Assembly: GCA_029706075.1 (NCBI GenBank)
Contig: JAINUG010000199.1
Coordinates: 1,426,001-1,490,000 of the forward strand
Length of the DNA stretch: 64,000 bases
Source: Aldrovandia affinis
Lineage: Eukaryota > Chordata > Actinopteri > Notacanthiformes > Halosauridae
Reading direction: 5' to 3'
Position numbers and translations under genes: made by a program. Position 1 is the stretch's first letter. Each line of letters opens with the position of its first letter. The notes beneath the pieces are model-generated. The model was not told the origin of the DNA and did not search any database. It saw nothing but the letters and a program-made list of their open reading frames with translations. This document shows positions 1-49,800 of this stretch, piece after piece.

Positions 1-15
1 GGTTTCATTTCTTAC

Positions 16-36793
<36,778 letters not shown>

Positions 36794-36835
36794 CAGAGAG
36801 AGAGAGCAGGTCAGCACTGGCACTGTGCTGCTAGA

Positions 36836-36883
36836 TCACACCTCCGCTGGGAACCTGGGATCCTCATTGTCTCCCCTCCCCAT
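36836..36883 (-). promoter_or_regulatory. Short upstream ORF in the brinp3 5' leader
   Basis: Within the same exon, 90 bp before the main ATG, a 15-codon ORF begins MGRGDNEDPRFPAEV and stops at TGA 36838-36836. If the exon starts at 36889, ribosomes meet this ATG first, which could reduce brinp3 translation. Its use is inference. Confidence 0.4.
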
Positions 36884-36928
36884 GTGCACCTGTTAAGGGG
36901 AAGACACACTCACATTCATATATTTCAC

Positions 36929-36929
36929 C

Positions 36930-36972
<43 letters not shown>

Positions 36973-36983
36973 CAACAACAACA
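36929..36983. repeat. (CA)n-(CAA)n microsatellite
   Basis: About 42 bp of CA followed by (CAA)4-5, just upstream of the first coding exon's acceptor. Confidence 0.95.
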
Positions 36984-38321
36984 ACCAATTAGGGAACTGA
37001 AGCACTGTTTCCATCAAGCCTTGAGACCTTCTTCAGAGCCACAGGGGGATCTTGTCTACACGGTAGGGAAAATAATGATTATTTTCTGTGTGCATACTTA
37101 CCGCGTATGGTAGCTATTGAATAATTGCCTCTCTCACACCGCACAACAAAAACAGATTTATTAAGATTTAGATTTACTTATTACAGTATATAAAATTAAA
37201 ATTCTGAACAGTTTTGGCATACTCACACATTCAAAGAAAATTCCCATGAGCAAAATAACAAATAGTAGTCAATAGACATACAGTGTAACTCGTTGATTCT
37301 GTGGTTAACAAATGTTAATCCTCTAAACTGTCGTGTATATGAATGCCCCCAGCAGAGCTGTACACACCTTCCATAAAAAGGTGTAGACAAGCTTTGCATT
37401 TTGTGTCATGAATCTGAATGATATAAATATTTCCCTGAACAATTAAGAAACAAGGAGGCACTGCAGTGCCACATGGCACATCATTTCCATTCAGGCTGTC
37501 AGAAATATTCCACCCTTGGTCCTTGCCTCATATTGTTTTCCACATCCTTCCAAAAAGTTGTCAATCATTTCCTGTAGCCGTGACCACAGCAGCTGTTTCA
37601 AAAAGTCCTATCATTGTATTCTGATGACAAGCTGTCAAGTGGAGTCTCTTATTTGTCCATGTGTGTATGTGGATAATGACCATCATTATTTCATTCCATT
37701 AGAAAAGGAAGGGGGCATTTGTTGAGACAAATCAAATAGGAAAAAAACCGTATTTCTAAAATCCAAATGCATTTAGTAAAGTGTGTAATATCACAGTGCT
37801 ATTAACTAGTTTTGAGAGAAATGCAGAATTACAGTCCCTAGAATTACATTTAAGCATTTATGGGAGAAATGATAGAATTTCTATCAGACTTAGGTGACCC
37901 GACATCTGTTGTACATGTAGTTCTACAAAATAGACTGCATCCTGTACGTAATGTGCAGATAAGTATATACGGAGTGTGAGAACACAGACCCACTCTCGGA
38001 ATAATACATTTTTGCTGTGATTACACCAGATTTAAAAGCCTGGGTTTTTCTGCCTGACATGTAATTCTTCAGCAGAGACATTCGCACATGCTCCTGCATA
38101 TTAATGAGCCAGGGCTTCAGTACTGGACTTATTGCTCAGCAGGAAACCAACAGCAAGTACCACTTCCTCACCGTGGTGTTCTGCACACCATGATGATAAC
38201 ACTAAACATCTAAAATATCACACATCCATCCCTGTGGACAATCTCTCTACACTCAAGGGTATACATTTACCCGGGATTGTGTTGTGACTGATTGTGTGTA
38301 TGTGTATGTATAATATATATA
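36984..38321. other. 5' intron of brinp3, no gene seen
   Basis: Unique sequence; no frames or repeat families recognised. Confidence 0.5.
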
Positions 38322-38720
38322 CACTACCGGTCAAAAGTTTTAGAACACCCCCATTTTTCCAGTTTTTACTGAAATTTAAGCAGTTCAAGTCCAGGGAATA
38401 ACCTGAAATGGTACAAAGGTAAAAAAAAGAGTTTAGGTTACCAAACATTTTAAAATAATGTCAATTTCAGAGGCCCTTTTTTCAAAAGGCCCTTTTCAGG
38501 GAACAAGTAATAGGTTAACAACTTACAGCTGTTCTGCAGCAATGGAAGTAAATTAAGCCTTGAAAGTTGATGCAAACAATTCCTACAGGTTTCCCAACTT
38601 TTGTTGATTACTTACAAACCCTCTGTCTGTATAAACGCAGTGTTGGAACAGACTGTGTTACTACACCCTCTGAAGCATTATTTGGACAATATTGCACTGC
38701 AGGAAGTAAATTAGTATATT
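38322..38720 (+). mobile_element. 5' fragment of a Tc1-like element (same family as 18315)
   Basis: Starts CACTACCGGTCAAAAGTTTT after TA, and matches the leader of the 18315 element (AAATTTAAGCAGTTCAAGTC; TTTAGGTTACCAAA). It continues through untranslated leader (GTAATAGGTTAACAAC; CTGTGTTACTACACC) to about 38720. No transposase and no right end. Confidence 0.75.
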
Positions 38721-39898
38721 ACTAACTATAATATAAATTAGTATAATGAGAAGTTGCATGACACAACTTTTCATTTAAAGGGCATGTGGAAAGCTATGCC
38801 GGTGTCACTGCACAATCTGCCTGATCTGCCCGTAACGCTGTTGATGTCAGCTTCAGTGGGCACGAGACATGTAAACATGGCGTGAACAGCACGATCTTCC
38901 AATTTGACACAGTTTAGGAACAATATTATACCACAATAATATATTAAGAACAATATAATGCTGTTTGATTATTTGGAATGATGTGATACGAGACCAAGCA
39001 CATGTACCACAGGATTCGGACGGCGATCAGGCAAATTACAATTTGACTCCAAATGGATACTGGGCTGAAGTTTATCGGGCTGCTCGGATAAACCTTGCAG
39101 TGCTTCATTAACAAGTTTACTGTGATATGCAAACCAAAACTGGCCATTGCATAGAAAAACTATTTGGAATATAAAGGATATATTAAAAGAAAATATCTGT
39201 TAATATGCAAAGTACATAGACTACCATTGTGGCAGTGGCGATTACTTTAAGACAACGAGGGAAGCTCGGCTTCCGCTATAATTTTTTGGGGGATGGGAAA
39301 TATTTTTTAAATACAACATTAATAAAACATTTTACTTAATATCTACTTCAAAAAATACCACAGATGGAGAGTGGTATTTCAATTCCATGGTATGTCACTG
39401 TTCAAGCTAGCACTATCTATCGCCTTGAAGCTGTCAGTGGAAACTTGGCTGGGCGCAGTTGTCTCTGGGTTTCTATGGACTTCATATATTGAATGGAATA
39501 ACGTGATGGGTTTTGGGGAATTTAATTGGACAATATTGGCCCATCTGGAAGCTGAGCTTCTAAGCCCTACGTCCAATCTTATTTTGACATGCCTCCATCA
39601 ATCAGGATCCATCTCCCTCCCTGTTCAGTGGAAGATAGCTACAATATTTGCGGCTTGGGCACAGGGTTTTTTGGAGAGTTGGTAATAGTTTGAATTAACT
39701 TAAATTGAACTGGTGAATTGTTAATCATTTCTATTCTTGATCTCTTTGGAAGTTTGAAAGTTAGCCACAGTAGTTAGCTAATGTCAAATAATTGCATTGA
39801 TTTGTCAGTCTGCTAACTTGCTTGGGCTAGCTTAACTAACGTTAGCTAGCTAGCTGATGTTTGCAGTTCAGATCAAACATGAGATTTAGCTAGCTAGA
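38721..39898. other. 5' intron with one repeat scrap
   Basis: 39230-39310 (GGCAGTGGCGATTACTTTAA; GAGGGAAGCTCGGCTTCCG) resembles the end of a fish hAT-type repeat and 39380-39690 probably belongs to the same unit; no transposase domain is visible. 39830-39895 is TAGC-rich. Confidence 0.4.
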
Positions 39899-40111
39899 AG
39901 GGGTGAAATGGAACATGTATTCATACCCCCCGAAGATATAACTATAACAGATATAATCAGTAAATTATGGCCAATTAGCCACTGTTTACAAAGTTCATAA
40001 TAAATGACAAGCAATTTTATGTTTTACATTTCTTCCCCCGTACAGAAAACGTACCAAACCGTTACTTCAAAACCGAGGTATGTACTGATTTTTGTGTACC
40101 GTTACACCCCT
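39899..40111. mobile_element. hAT-like MITE, copy 2 (GTAACGGTAC family)
   Basis: Ends AGGGGTGAAATGGAACATGT at 39899 and TGTACCGTTACACCCCT at 40111. The interior matches the copy at 14831-15177 in reverse orientation (TTATGGCCAATTAGCCACT; CAAAACCGAGGTATGTAC), with a central deletion of over 100 bp. No exact 8-bp duplication found. Confidence 0.75.
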
Positions 40112-40655
40112 ACTAGCTAGCTAGTTAGCATGATATTTTAGAAGAAAGTCTTTGTATATTCAACATGTCAAATAATAAGCTTGGGTTTTTTTCTAGCTAA
40201 ACTTTGCTACTAGTTATCATGTTTCAACTGAACTGGGCTAACATTAGCCAGCTAGCTAACTGCTTGACATTTATGAAGTCGGAGAAAAGGAGATTAGAAT
40301 TTGCTTACAAGGCAAGGGGGCAGCCCATAATATATATTTTGATATGTTGCAAAATGAATGTGTTAGCCTTTAACTTATTTAGGGAAATTATTTAGCTACC
40401 ATACCATGTATTGTTTCTCTATAAGACTTGATATGTAAAGGTAAACAATTTATTTGTGAGGCTAGTATTACCAAGTGCACCAAAATGTATTTACTGTTAT
40501 GTCAAACTGCATTACCTATGTTCCAAGTCTTTAATAGACTGCCAATGTATCTCTTTGTTTATAATGTTTCATCAAAGTACTAATTTGATGAAAAAATGTG
40601 ATGTTATTGATTGAAGACTGTAGGATTGTCTGAAATTATATTATGTCAGGATATA

Positions 40656-41889
40656 CACTGCCTGGCCCCCAAAAAATGATTTAACTAAGCAAATAAGTAA
40701 GAGCCTTCCATTGGATAATTACTGCAGTGATTCATATGTTTTAGCTGGCAACAAGTTATTTAACCCTAACTGATGCAGTGAGTAGCTTCTCGTTTCTTAA
40801 ACAACCATGTCGGAAGACATATCCAGTGGTCATGGAAAATATGTTAATCTGTTTCAGAAGGGTCAAATTATTGGCCTGCATCAAGCAAAGAAAACAACTA
40901 AGGAGATTGCTGAAACTACTAAAATTGGGTTAAGAACTGTCCAATGCATTATTAAAACCTGGAAGGATAGTGGTGAACCATCATCTTCAAGGAAGAAATG
41001 TGGTCGGAAAAAAATCTTGAATGATCGTGATCGGCGATCACTTAAACGTTTGGTGAAATCATATTGTAAAAAATCAACAGTAGAACTCACAGCTATGTTT
41101 AATAGTGAAAGTAAGAGCATTTCCACATGCACAATGCAAAGGGAACTCAAGGGATTGGGACTAAACAGCTGTGTAGCCTTAAGAAAACCACTTGTCAGTG
41201 AGGCTAATCGGAAAAAAGGCTTCAATTTGCTAGGGAGCATAAAGATTGGACTCAATGGACTTGGAGCAATGGAAGAAGGTCATGTGGTCTGATGAGTCCA
41301 GATTTACCATGTTCCAGAGTGATGGGCGCATCAAGGTAAGAAGAGAGGCGGATGAAGTGATGCACCCATCATGCCTAGTGCCTAGCGTACAAGCCTGTGG
41401 GGGCAGTGTTATGATCTGGGGTTGCTGCAGTTGGTCAGGTCTAGGTTCAGCAACGTTATGTGCCCAAAGAATGAGGTCAGCTGACTACCTGAATATACTG
41501 AATGACCAGGTTTTTCCATCAATAGATTTTTTCTTCCCTGATGGCACGGGCATATTCCAAGATGACAATACCACAATTCATCGGGCTCAAATTGTGAAAG
41601 AGTGGTTCAGGGAACATGAGACATCATTTTCACACATGGATTGGCCACCACAGAGTCCAGACCTTAACCCCATTGAGAATCTTTGGGATGTGCTGGAGAA
41701 GACTTTGCGCAGTGGTCTGACTCTCCCATCATCAATACAAGATCTTTAATGCAACTCTGGATGGAAATAAATGTTGTGACATTGCAGAAGCTTATCGAAA
41801 CGATGCCACAGCGAATGCGTGCCGTAATCAAAGCTAAAGGCGGTCCAACAAAATATTAGAGTGTGTGACTTTTTTTTGGACGGGCAGTG
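40656..41889 (+). mobile_element. Tc1-like transposon, nearly complete
   Basis: A 1.23-kb element. Inverted ends CACTGCCTGGCCCCC at 40656 and GGACGGGCAGTG at 41889, with TA on each side. One plus-strand transposase gene with all three catalytic blocks, broken by few changes. Confidence 0.93.
40807..41859 (+). pseudogene. Tc1 transposase with intact catalytic triad blocks, lightly broken
   Basis: ATG at 40807 (MSEDISSGHGKYVNLFQKGQ). The helix-turn-helix reads HQAKKTTKEIAETTKIGLRT. A one-base frameshift lies near 41215-41245, just before the first catalytic Asp block [20 protein letters not shown]. The second Asp is in [19 protein letters not shown] and the Glu in [23 protein letters not shown] follows IQDL at 41747, and about 35 more codons (LQKLIETMPQRMRAVIKAKG) remain in another frame before the TAG at 41859. 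By eye one frameshift in the middle and a small C-terminal lesion are the main defects. Confidence 0.92.
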
Positions 41890-42143
41890 TATTATGAGGA
41901 TAATTCCTGTATTTTGCAGTAGTGAGGCAGGCAGGCAGCATCAGGGGCAGTGAGTGCATCATCATCATCATCATAATCATCGGAGCAGCAGAGGATGTCA
42001 GATTCCCCCAATTTGTCAATATGTTATTGAATGAAGATGGTAGGATTGTCTTAAATTATATGATGTCAGGCATTTAATATGAGGATAATCTCTATTTTGC
42101 AGTGGTCAGACAGGTAGGCAGGCAGCATCTGTAGCAGTGAGCA

Positions 42144-42154
42144 CATCATCATCG

Positions 42155-42186
<32 letters not shown>

Positions 42187-42218
42187 GTCGTCATCATCAT
42201 TATCATCATCATCGTCAT
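42144..42218. repeat. (ATC)n microsatellite
   Basis: About 75 bp of CAT/ATC trinucleotide with a few CGT interruptions, at the end of unit B. A shorter version (41957-41980) ends unit A. Confidence 0.95.
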
Positions 42219-42235
42219 AAGAGCAGGAGGGGCAG

Positions 42236-43344
42236 TCAGCATTATTACTGGAGTGTCAGAGAAGGTCAAGGTCCCCCCCCATAATTTATTTAACAATACA
42301 TTTAAATTAAAATTATTTATTATTATTTACATTATTTAACAATAAATTATAGTTTGCTCATTACTTAACCTTACGTACCTGACCAGCCTATGTTAGCTGA
42401 CAAGGTAGCTAGGTAACCAGCCAGCTATCTACATTCTTCTCTCTCATATTACAATATGAGGGGGGACAAATGCATTGGTATTGATAGTTATTGATAGTTA
42501 TAGGCCATGTCAACTGATAATTTGCACCATGTTTACATGTCTCATGCTCACTGAAGCTGACAGAAACAGTGCAACACAGGCAAATCAGGCAACTCAGGTA
42601 AATCAGCCAGGCTCTTAATAGCCCACAACTGGGATGAGTGTCCAGTTTTGTTACATTAGTGGCGGCACTAGTTTTGTTATTATTACTCTTTAGTAAGCAG
42701 ATTACATAAACAGCTTTTAAATAAATACTTGGAATAGGAATTTTAAGTTTTTCATGAATTGTATCATTTACTGCGGTACAGTAGCTGGTTAGCAAGCCAT
42801 TTGCAGTGTGACACAAGGTTTTACTGAAATTCTATGTTACCATACCTAATGCAATGTGCTCTGAGATATTTATATCATATTTATTTTAGACTGACAACTT
42901 AAACTAATGTTTGAATGAGTACTAATAAACATTTTTATTAATTATCTCATTTCAGATATCACAGTGCACCAGTGTGCCTCATGTTCCCTGCAGTTTAGAA
43001 CTCCGCTTCCCAGGATGCAGAGGATGCGCACAGTAACACATGTGTGCACAAATGGAAGGACACACATTTTTGGTACATTTAGTTTTTATTGTTACACAAT
43101 TATTTATGGTTTTAAATGGTAAATTATAGTATATACTTTCTCTTTTTTTTTTTCATTACATTTCTTTTTTATGAAATAAAATCGATATTAAAAATCGTTT
43201 TATTATATTGATTTACTTTGTAAATAATTAAATGGGTTTTTTTTTTAAACTGAATTTGTTTTGTTTTAAACTACAATGGTGGAAAGCATTCAGCTTCAGC
43301 TCTTATAGGGGTAAACCTTGCCTCTGCTCTGCACTGAGTGGATT
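42236..43344. other. 5' intron, no gene seen
   Basis: AT-rich, with T-runs near 43143 and 43240; no coding frame or repeat family recognised. Confidence 0.5.
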
Positions 43345-43925
43345 TGCATCATTCAATACCAAAACTGATTCAGATGCACCTCTTTATGATCTGTACTAGC
43401 ACTTTCGTAGTATTTGGCAACTGTGTTTGCCCTGTCAAATTAAGGCCCAACAAGTTGGCATCAAGGCTGAAACTACTTTATTAAAATGTACTGGTACTAT
43501 AACCAGATTTTGGCCTCTATGTGCTTTAATATCATCAGATATACCATGTACTTCATACTGGCATTAACTGATAAGGACATATTTCTCATAAAGGAAACAA
43601 TGTGTTTTATGCAGTATCGTTACAATAATCATCCCTGAGTGACAGGAGTAATTTTATAGTGGTACAAAACAAATCTATTCTGAAGAAAAATGTATTATCT
43701 ACTATAGAAAACTACTCTAGTAACTTCACTCAAAATAATTGTACACTTCATGGGTTTGAAATAGCCTTGGGCGATTCTGAAAGATGTTGTAAAAAGACCA
43801 GTATGCTTCTTTTAGGCTTTTCTCTAAACTCTGTGGAATAAATTACATGACATAGAACCTATGATTCCAGAAATATTCCTTACAAATGCAACATCTAAAA
43901 TAACTGCCACAATATAGAGGGGGGT
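43345..43925 (-). repeat. Second arm of the inverted duplication (partner of 20497-21030)
   Basis: In reverse orientation it matches 20497-21030, for example GGCCTTAATTTGACAGGGCA and GCCAAATACTACGAAAGTGC on the minus strand. It is followed at 43926 by the same end of the AATGGAAACACC Tc1 family that precedes the other arm, so the Tc1-flank junction itself is duplicated. Confidence 0.8.
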
Positions 43926-44220
43926 AGACAAAATAATAGAAACACCAAACAATATATGAATATGTATTAAGTAATAATAGGAGTTGGGCTGCCCTTTGCC
44001 TTCAGAACAGCTTCATTCATTTTTGAAATGCTGTTATACAAGATTTGAACAGTTTCTAGTGGGATGTTGGGCCATTCTTCAAGAGGGAAAGCCTCCAGTT
44101 CTTTCAGAGATGAAGGCGGTGGAAATCTACTCCAAATTCTACGTTCAAGAACTTCCCATAAAGGTTCAATGATGTTTAGATCAGGTAACTGGGGAGGCCA
44201 TGGAAGGTGTTTGACTTTAT
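43926..44220 (-). mobile_element. Tc1-like fragment (AATGGAAACACC family), copy 3
   Basis: Right terminus at 43926 (TAGACAAAATAATAGAAACA). On the minus strand the transposase C-terminus reads EAFPLEEWPNIPLETVQILY and NEAVLKAKGSP after a degraded NIIEPL-type Glu block near 44175. The 5' part is missing, replaced by the plus-strand fragment that follows. Confidence 0.75.
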
Positions 44221-44224
44221 TATA

Positions 44225-44600
44225 AGTAGTTTCCAGTTAAATAACCAAATTTCTGTTTTGCAATGGCCATCTCAGTCTCCAGAAACCCCATCAAAAATGT
44301 GTGGTTTGAAGTGTAGACCGAAAGATCTGGAAAGATTCTGTAAGGAGGAATGGTCAAAGATCCCCTCCAACATGTTCAACAACCTCATAAAACACTACAG
44401 AAGAAAACTCAGTAGGGTCATGCTTGCAAGGGAAGGATGCAAAGTTTTGAAAACGGGTATGAATAATTGTGACATATCTTTCTGGGGAAAAAATGTTACT
44501 TAAAACAAAATATTTTTCTCTGAGCAATTGTATTAGTATAAAATATATATTTTTCATATTTTTTGAGCATACAATATAGCTCATTATATGTACTCTTTAT
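44225..44600 (+). mobile_element. Tc1-like 3' fragment, plus strand
   Basis: Near 44258 VLQWPSQSPE begins the Glu block but about 20 bases carrying the DLNPIEN equivalent are altered. Then PKDLERFCKEEWSKIPSNMF and NNLIKHYRRKLSRVMLAREG follow, the transposase C-terminus. The 3' end fades out near 44600. It belongs to a different family from copy 3 and abuts it tail to tail. Confidence 0.75.
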
Positions 44601-46514
44601 TTTATACAACCTTTTTTCCTCATTTTTACCAAGGGTGTGAGTTGATTGTGAATGTCAGCATTAAACTTAAGATGTTCTGTGTCATCCACCACCATTCCAA
44701 AGCTGGTTTGCCTTGTCTTATCACATAACTTGCAATTTAAACCTTTTATTCAGTACCATTCATGGAAAAATTGATACGATTACCATCAGAGAAAGAAACA
44801 CCAACAGCTAATTACTCATTTAAATGACAAATACAATGAGGCAGAGTTTATATCCCTGGAGTAAAAAACCCTTTGAAATTATTTAATTGTATGGTAAGAG
44901 GAAGCATTTTCTACAAATGGCAGTTCAAAAAAAGCAAACTAAAAATGTATGTAAGCTATATTATGCCTTGTGTCTTCCAGCTGTCATAATGACCCCTTGT
45001 ATGCATTCAGTGAACAAAATGTATGTACAAACACCGAACACATTTTAGGGTATTTCAACTTAATGTAGGCAAAAAAAAAGATATTGGGTAATACAAAAGC
45101 ATGGATGTAACAAGCCCCAGGCTAGGAACTCTGTGCAATATTGGGTAATGGGTATATTAGGAGTCATTGGCATATCTGGTGTGTGGATGAGCATGGCACA
45201 GATTAATGTATATGTGCAGTAGCAGATTATGCAAATTACCTCTCTGAAAATATATGATGGAAACTAATGCAAATAAAGGGAATGATTAATAATAAATTAT
45301 CAATAATAATTATTGTTTATCATGAACATAAGGTGTTGTCCTTTCTGTGTCATAAAAATAGGCCACTTGCCTCTAAGACTTGAGACTAGTACTACAGGAG
45401 AGCCATCTCCAATCAGAGGAGAGAAATATCTCTCGCAGAAGTGGTGGCCTCAAAGATGACAATCGGTAGCCTGTGGATGTCTGGCACATTGTTGGGAGAT
45501 GCCAATGCAGCAGGAGTTCTGGCAGGACAAAACCATTTGTGTCCTTTCACTGCAAATTCCAGTCACTGTCGGCTAATGTCATAGTCCATAGTCCATAGTC
45601 CAGGCTGGAACCTACAACGCCCCCCTGCAGGTTGTAGCAAGTACCTTTACATACTGAAGCTGCATCACAGCTTTTTATTTTTTTAAATGACTTAATTGGC
45701 TCTACCTGAAACTTTTTCTCACTAATTTGACAAAATGTGTCTATCCACTAGCAAGCCTTTGGGAACACACCAAGTTCAATTATTAGTCACATCCTTTCAA
45801 ATAAGTGTTCAAAAAAGGTCAGGTGAGTTTGTTTAGTCCACTACATGGGGACCAGAATTCAGTTGGTTTCATATTGCAAATTTTCAATTGTTTTCAGTTT
45901 GCTTGCCGCAATGGAAGTTCTCCAGAGAACTTACAGGTGTGATGGAGAACAAGCTCTACATGCTGTGCTCTTGCTTTTTCCATTGTACTCTTATGGCCCT
46001 TTCACCAATGAATTGCTGTAGAACTGTCATGTATTTGAAAGAGTGGTACTTAATGGCTTTTTAAGGGTTCTATAAATAATTCTCATTTCAATTTAATCAG
46101 TCATTAGCAAAGGTGCAAGAGTTTCTGCCAGTAGCTAAAATAAATCTGTCCCTTTTGAAAATAAAATAATAGAATTTGGCTGCAAAACATACTGTCAGTA
46201 CAAACTACAATTGCTTTACTTATGAAAAACACACCTTTTCCAGGTATACCATAAATAATATGTGCATTTAATGTAACAGATCAAATCGCTTCTCTGAGAT
46301 CTTAAGTACTTGAATTGTGGAAACAATTCTGGAAATGATTCTAAATGTTTGATCTATCTGGTATCTGTTTATTCTTAAAGAGCTGCATTATTCTTGTATG
46401 TATATAATGAGAATAGGGTCAACCTTGATTGTTCTTTGGTACATCTGAATAAAGAATGACATCTAATGAATTTGGAAGTTGCAAGCCACACCTGGGAACT
46501 TTAATATTGCTAAG
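44601..46514. other. 5' region of brinp3, no gene seen
   Basis: Unique sequence without clear repeats; a short direct repeat (ATAGTCCATAGTCCATAGTCC) is at 45585-45605. The sequence looks less repeat-laden than its surroundings, so conserved non-coding elements are possible but cannot be shown here. Confidence 0.45.
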
Positions 46515-46830
46515 GATATAAGAATATATTATGACGAGAACAGGACATTCAGCCCAACGAGTCTCATCATTATCCTACAGTCTTGAGAGTATCCAGCACT
46601 GTGTCAAGATAGGATATGAACATTGTTCTCAGCCTCTACAACATGACCTGGCAAGCTGTTACATGCATTGATAACTCTCTGTGTAATACATATGTGCTGC
46701 TATCATAGAACAATTTCCTCTACTTAAATTCCATTTATGCCCCCTTGTTCTGCTGGAATAAATATTTAATTGTTCACTTTGTTAATCCCTTTTATGAATT
46801 TAAAAACATAAATCAAATTCTCCTTAGTCT
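46515..46830 (-). mobile_element. CR1 3'-end fragment
   Basis: Matches the 3' end of the CR1 at 30043-30370 in the same orientation: GACGAGAACAGGACATTCAG, CATGACCTGGCAAGCTGTTA, AACTCTCTGTGTAA, CCCCTTGTTCTGCTG and AATCCCTTTTATGAATTTAA. Typical 5'-truncated LINE copy, more diverged than the 30-kb one. Confidence 0.82.
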
Positions 46831-49800
46831 CTAGCCTTAGTCTGATTTTTGTGTATCTGGCTGTGGAGTGACAGAATCCAAAGAACAATCAAACAAACAT
46901 ACAGTGCACATCTTATTATTTTTGATTCTTCAATAGGATAACCATTACTGTTAATTGGTATCTGCTGGATGTTGCACTGAAAGAAAATATTGTTCTCTCA
47001 GATACCTGCAACACAGTTTGACATTGACACGCTACATTTTATTATGGTAGTAGCCTTGATTTGGCGTGAAAACCACCCAAAATAATCTTCTTACTATGTC
47101 TCAAAAGCTCCTTAATATGTTGATACTGATGCCTAAATGCACTGGCATTTCTTGTCCCCAGAATACTCTTAGGAAACCAGTTCCATGCTCTGTATTCAAA
47201 TTGGGCAGCCTTATTTGTGTTATTTCCTGCCAACAATACATTTGAATGAGGGAAAATCAGATTTTCATTGGATTTTCTTCAACAGGCCACTTTCAAGCTC
47301 TACTTCAAGCCATCCCTTAAAACTAATGTAAAACAGTAATTCAGGAACCAATAAACTTCACACCCTCCCTTCTGTGCTGAGAAATTGGATGTTTGGCCCA
47401 AATTAACATAGTTAGCTTCCATCCTGCGACAGTCAACAACTACTTTAAATTGTGCTGGTGGTAAAAGCTCTTCTGCAAAGGATGTTGAAGCATGGTTACT
47501 GGTGTCTGCACGTGATTATTATTTATCTGTTTATGGTTAGGAGAAATGTGGTGGATGACGAGGGGAATTATTATATGGACAATGTCAAAACCAGAACAAA
47601 ATAAGTGTGAAAGCACTTTTCATTAGAAATCATCGCTGACGTGATGACGTTTTTTGCTTTCATTTTGAGGAATATATTTCTAATCATAGACACATTATTG
47701 CCCATGAATTGACAGCTTGAACACAAATAAAAATATACACTCATGAAAGCATGCCCAGTAGTCCATGCTGCCCCATGAATGCATTAATTGAGTAAAACAA
47801 TGTTTTAGTCATTTCATTTCATGAAGTCACCATGAGGTTATGAAATGAGCTAATGGCAACACAAAAAGTGTTGCTAAATATTTTATCTGGGGACTGATAT
47901 TCAGTACACTATACCAATATATGATCTGGCTTCTTTAGTTTAAACAAATATAAAAAGATAAAGTATGTGTTTGCTTATTTCAGGATGTCATTTAAATAGC
48001 AGATGTCACACTCAATGGAGGCAATTAATTTTCTGTTGCGCTTTGATTTTTAATCTGTTGGAGTGGATCGTCTTATGAACAGCAACATTAGTCATAAAGA
48101 CCACATCTAGGTCTAGTTGTAAAAGTGTTTAGTCTAGGTTGTTTTTGATATTGCTTTTATAAGATAAACAGCCACTGTTGTGCTGACTAATTTTTATTTT
48201 CCCCATGTTAAATTAAAAAACAAAGCAACAGCACAAAGATGATATAAAAAAAACTGTGCATAGTCAATCCTGGAGAAATTAAAACAGTGGTACTTTAATT
48301 ATTGTCATTCAGCTCATAAAACTCTCCAGCTCACTTGTACATTTTTATTTGGCTACATATCACACAGTGGCTCGGAGCAGTCCAGGAAAAAGCATCTATA
48401 AATTTTAAAGTGGCCTTTGGTAAAAGACTGAGCAGAGAAAGGCCTCTCACAAGAAAGCCCTGAGGTTCATTTTCAATGAAGAACATCATTTCTGGTAGAT
48501 GAGGCACAATAAATATGTCGGAAGAAACTAAAGTAAAAAATAAGCACTTCACCTCTATTGGAATTGTATGAATCCTGATGCAAGCTTAAGGCAGATTTAC
48601 AACCTTGTATTTGCTGAATTAGCTGCTTTTCGATAACAGTGGATCTTTCATTCATGTGATTCCTTTCTCATTTATTACTGCAGAAACAACAAATAAAGAT
48701 GGCATTCAGTCTTCATTGATTTATTACCAAATGATTCACTCTAGGTGAGTTTTCCCAAATGTGGATGCATTTTTTGTGGAAAAAGATACAATTTTAGTCT
48801 TTTTTAATAAGCATTTTTGTCACGTTGAAAGGTTGCTGTGCATTTGTCGGCATGGTGAACAACACCATCTCTTGCACCAAATTATTAAATCACGAGCATT
48901 CCTGCAGGCGTCTTTGTTCTAATGCTCTAATCAGTCAACCAATCTGTCTGCACACTGCTTGTTTCTTGTGCGTGTCACAAACCTCTGAACAAGTGCAGCT
49001 TCAGTGATCTGTCCGTTTTCTTATTATCATAAAATAATAGGAGATGGATATTCTGCAGAAAAGCCTTCTTAATGCCATAGCCCGCCCCATGTCACACCAA
49101 GTATTTCATCTGCCATGGTTATCTATGATGAAAGCCGGCTGGGGAGCCACACTGCAGTGCTTCACTACAGCTCTTCTTCCAGAATTCATTGAAAAGGATT
49201 TATGCGTACTTCTGTCGCAGGGATGTCACTTTTGCACTTCCAACACCTTGAAACACCTTTAGCTCAGAATCACAACGATGGAAACACAACAGCGTCAATG
49301 CAACAATGTCAAAATGTTGGACAGGGCCCTCACTCACATCAAAAGTACATTCACATCAAAATAAAATACTGTAACAAGATAAAGGTAGATCTTAGTTTAT
49401 TCAATTTCAGTTGATTCATCACGCTCTTGCATTTAGTGAAGCAAAGTCATAATTGACATTATGTCTGAAATGTGACGGTACCAAAAATAAATAAATACAT
49501 AGACAAACTCTTTAAATTAGTTTGTAAGATGATCTGGAAAGCAAGTCTCAACTAGGTTTTGAAGAACATTTCATGTTGGGAAGCATGTAATAAAATGAAA
49601 CATGCCCAACATAACCCCAAATTACAAAATGTATGCCATAGGCAGACAAAAATGCAATTAGCTTGATTACATTTAATAGGCATTGTTATTCGAGTCTGTG
49701 ATGCTCATACCTGATGAAAGTATAAAACACTGGAGCAACACACCTCTTGGCAAAGCTGGTGGGACTTTGTCTCCTTAAAATATGGCACAAACCTATAACC

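Larger units (their letters stand above)
40601..42235. repeat. Tandem repeat pair, first unit split by a Tc1
   Basis: Unit A is 40601-40655 plus 41890 to about 41965; unit B is 42021 to about 42150. Shared blocks in order: ATGTTATTGA, GTAGGATTGTCT, AAATTATAT, ATGTCAGG, [Tc1 in A only], TATGAGGATAAT, TATTTTGCAGT, GGCAGGCAGCATC, ATCATCATC. Unit B lacks the Tc1 and so is a natural empty site. Confidence 0.85.

Noticed and set aside
40881..41255. 124-codon minus-strand frame
   Set aside because: Antisense shadow of the Tc1 transposase at 40807-41859.
49044..49262. 72-codon frame as a small gene
   Set aside because: No domain, no splice context and no repeat of it elsewhere; conservation cannot be judged here.
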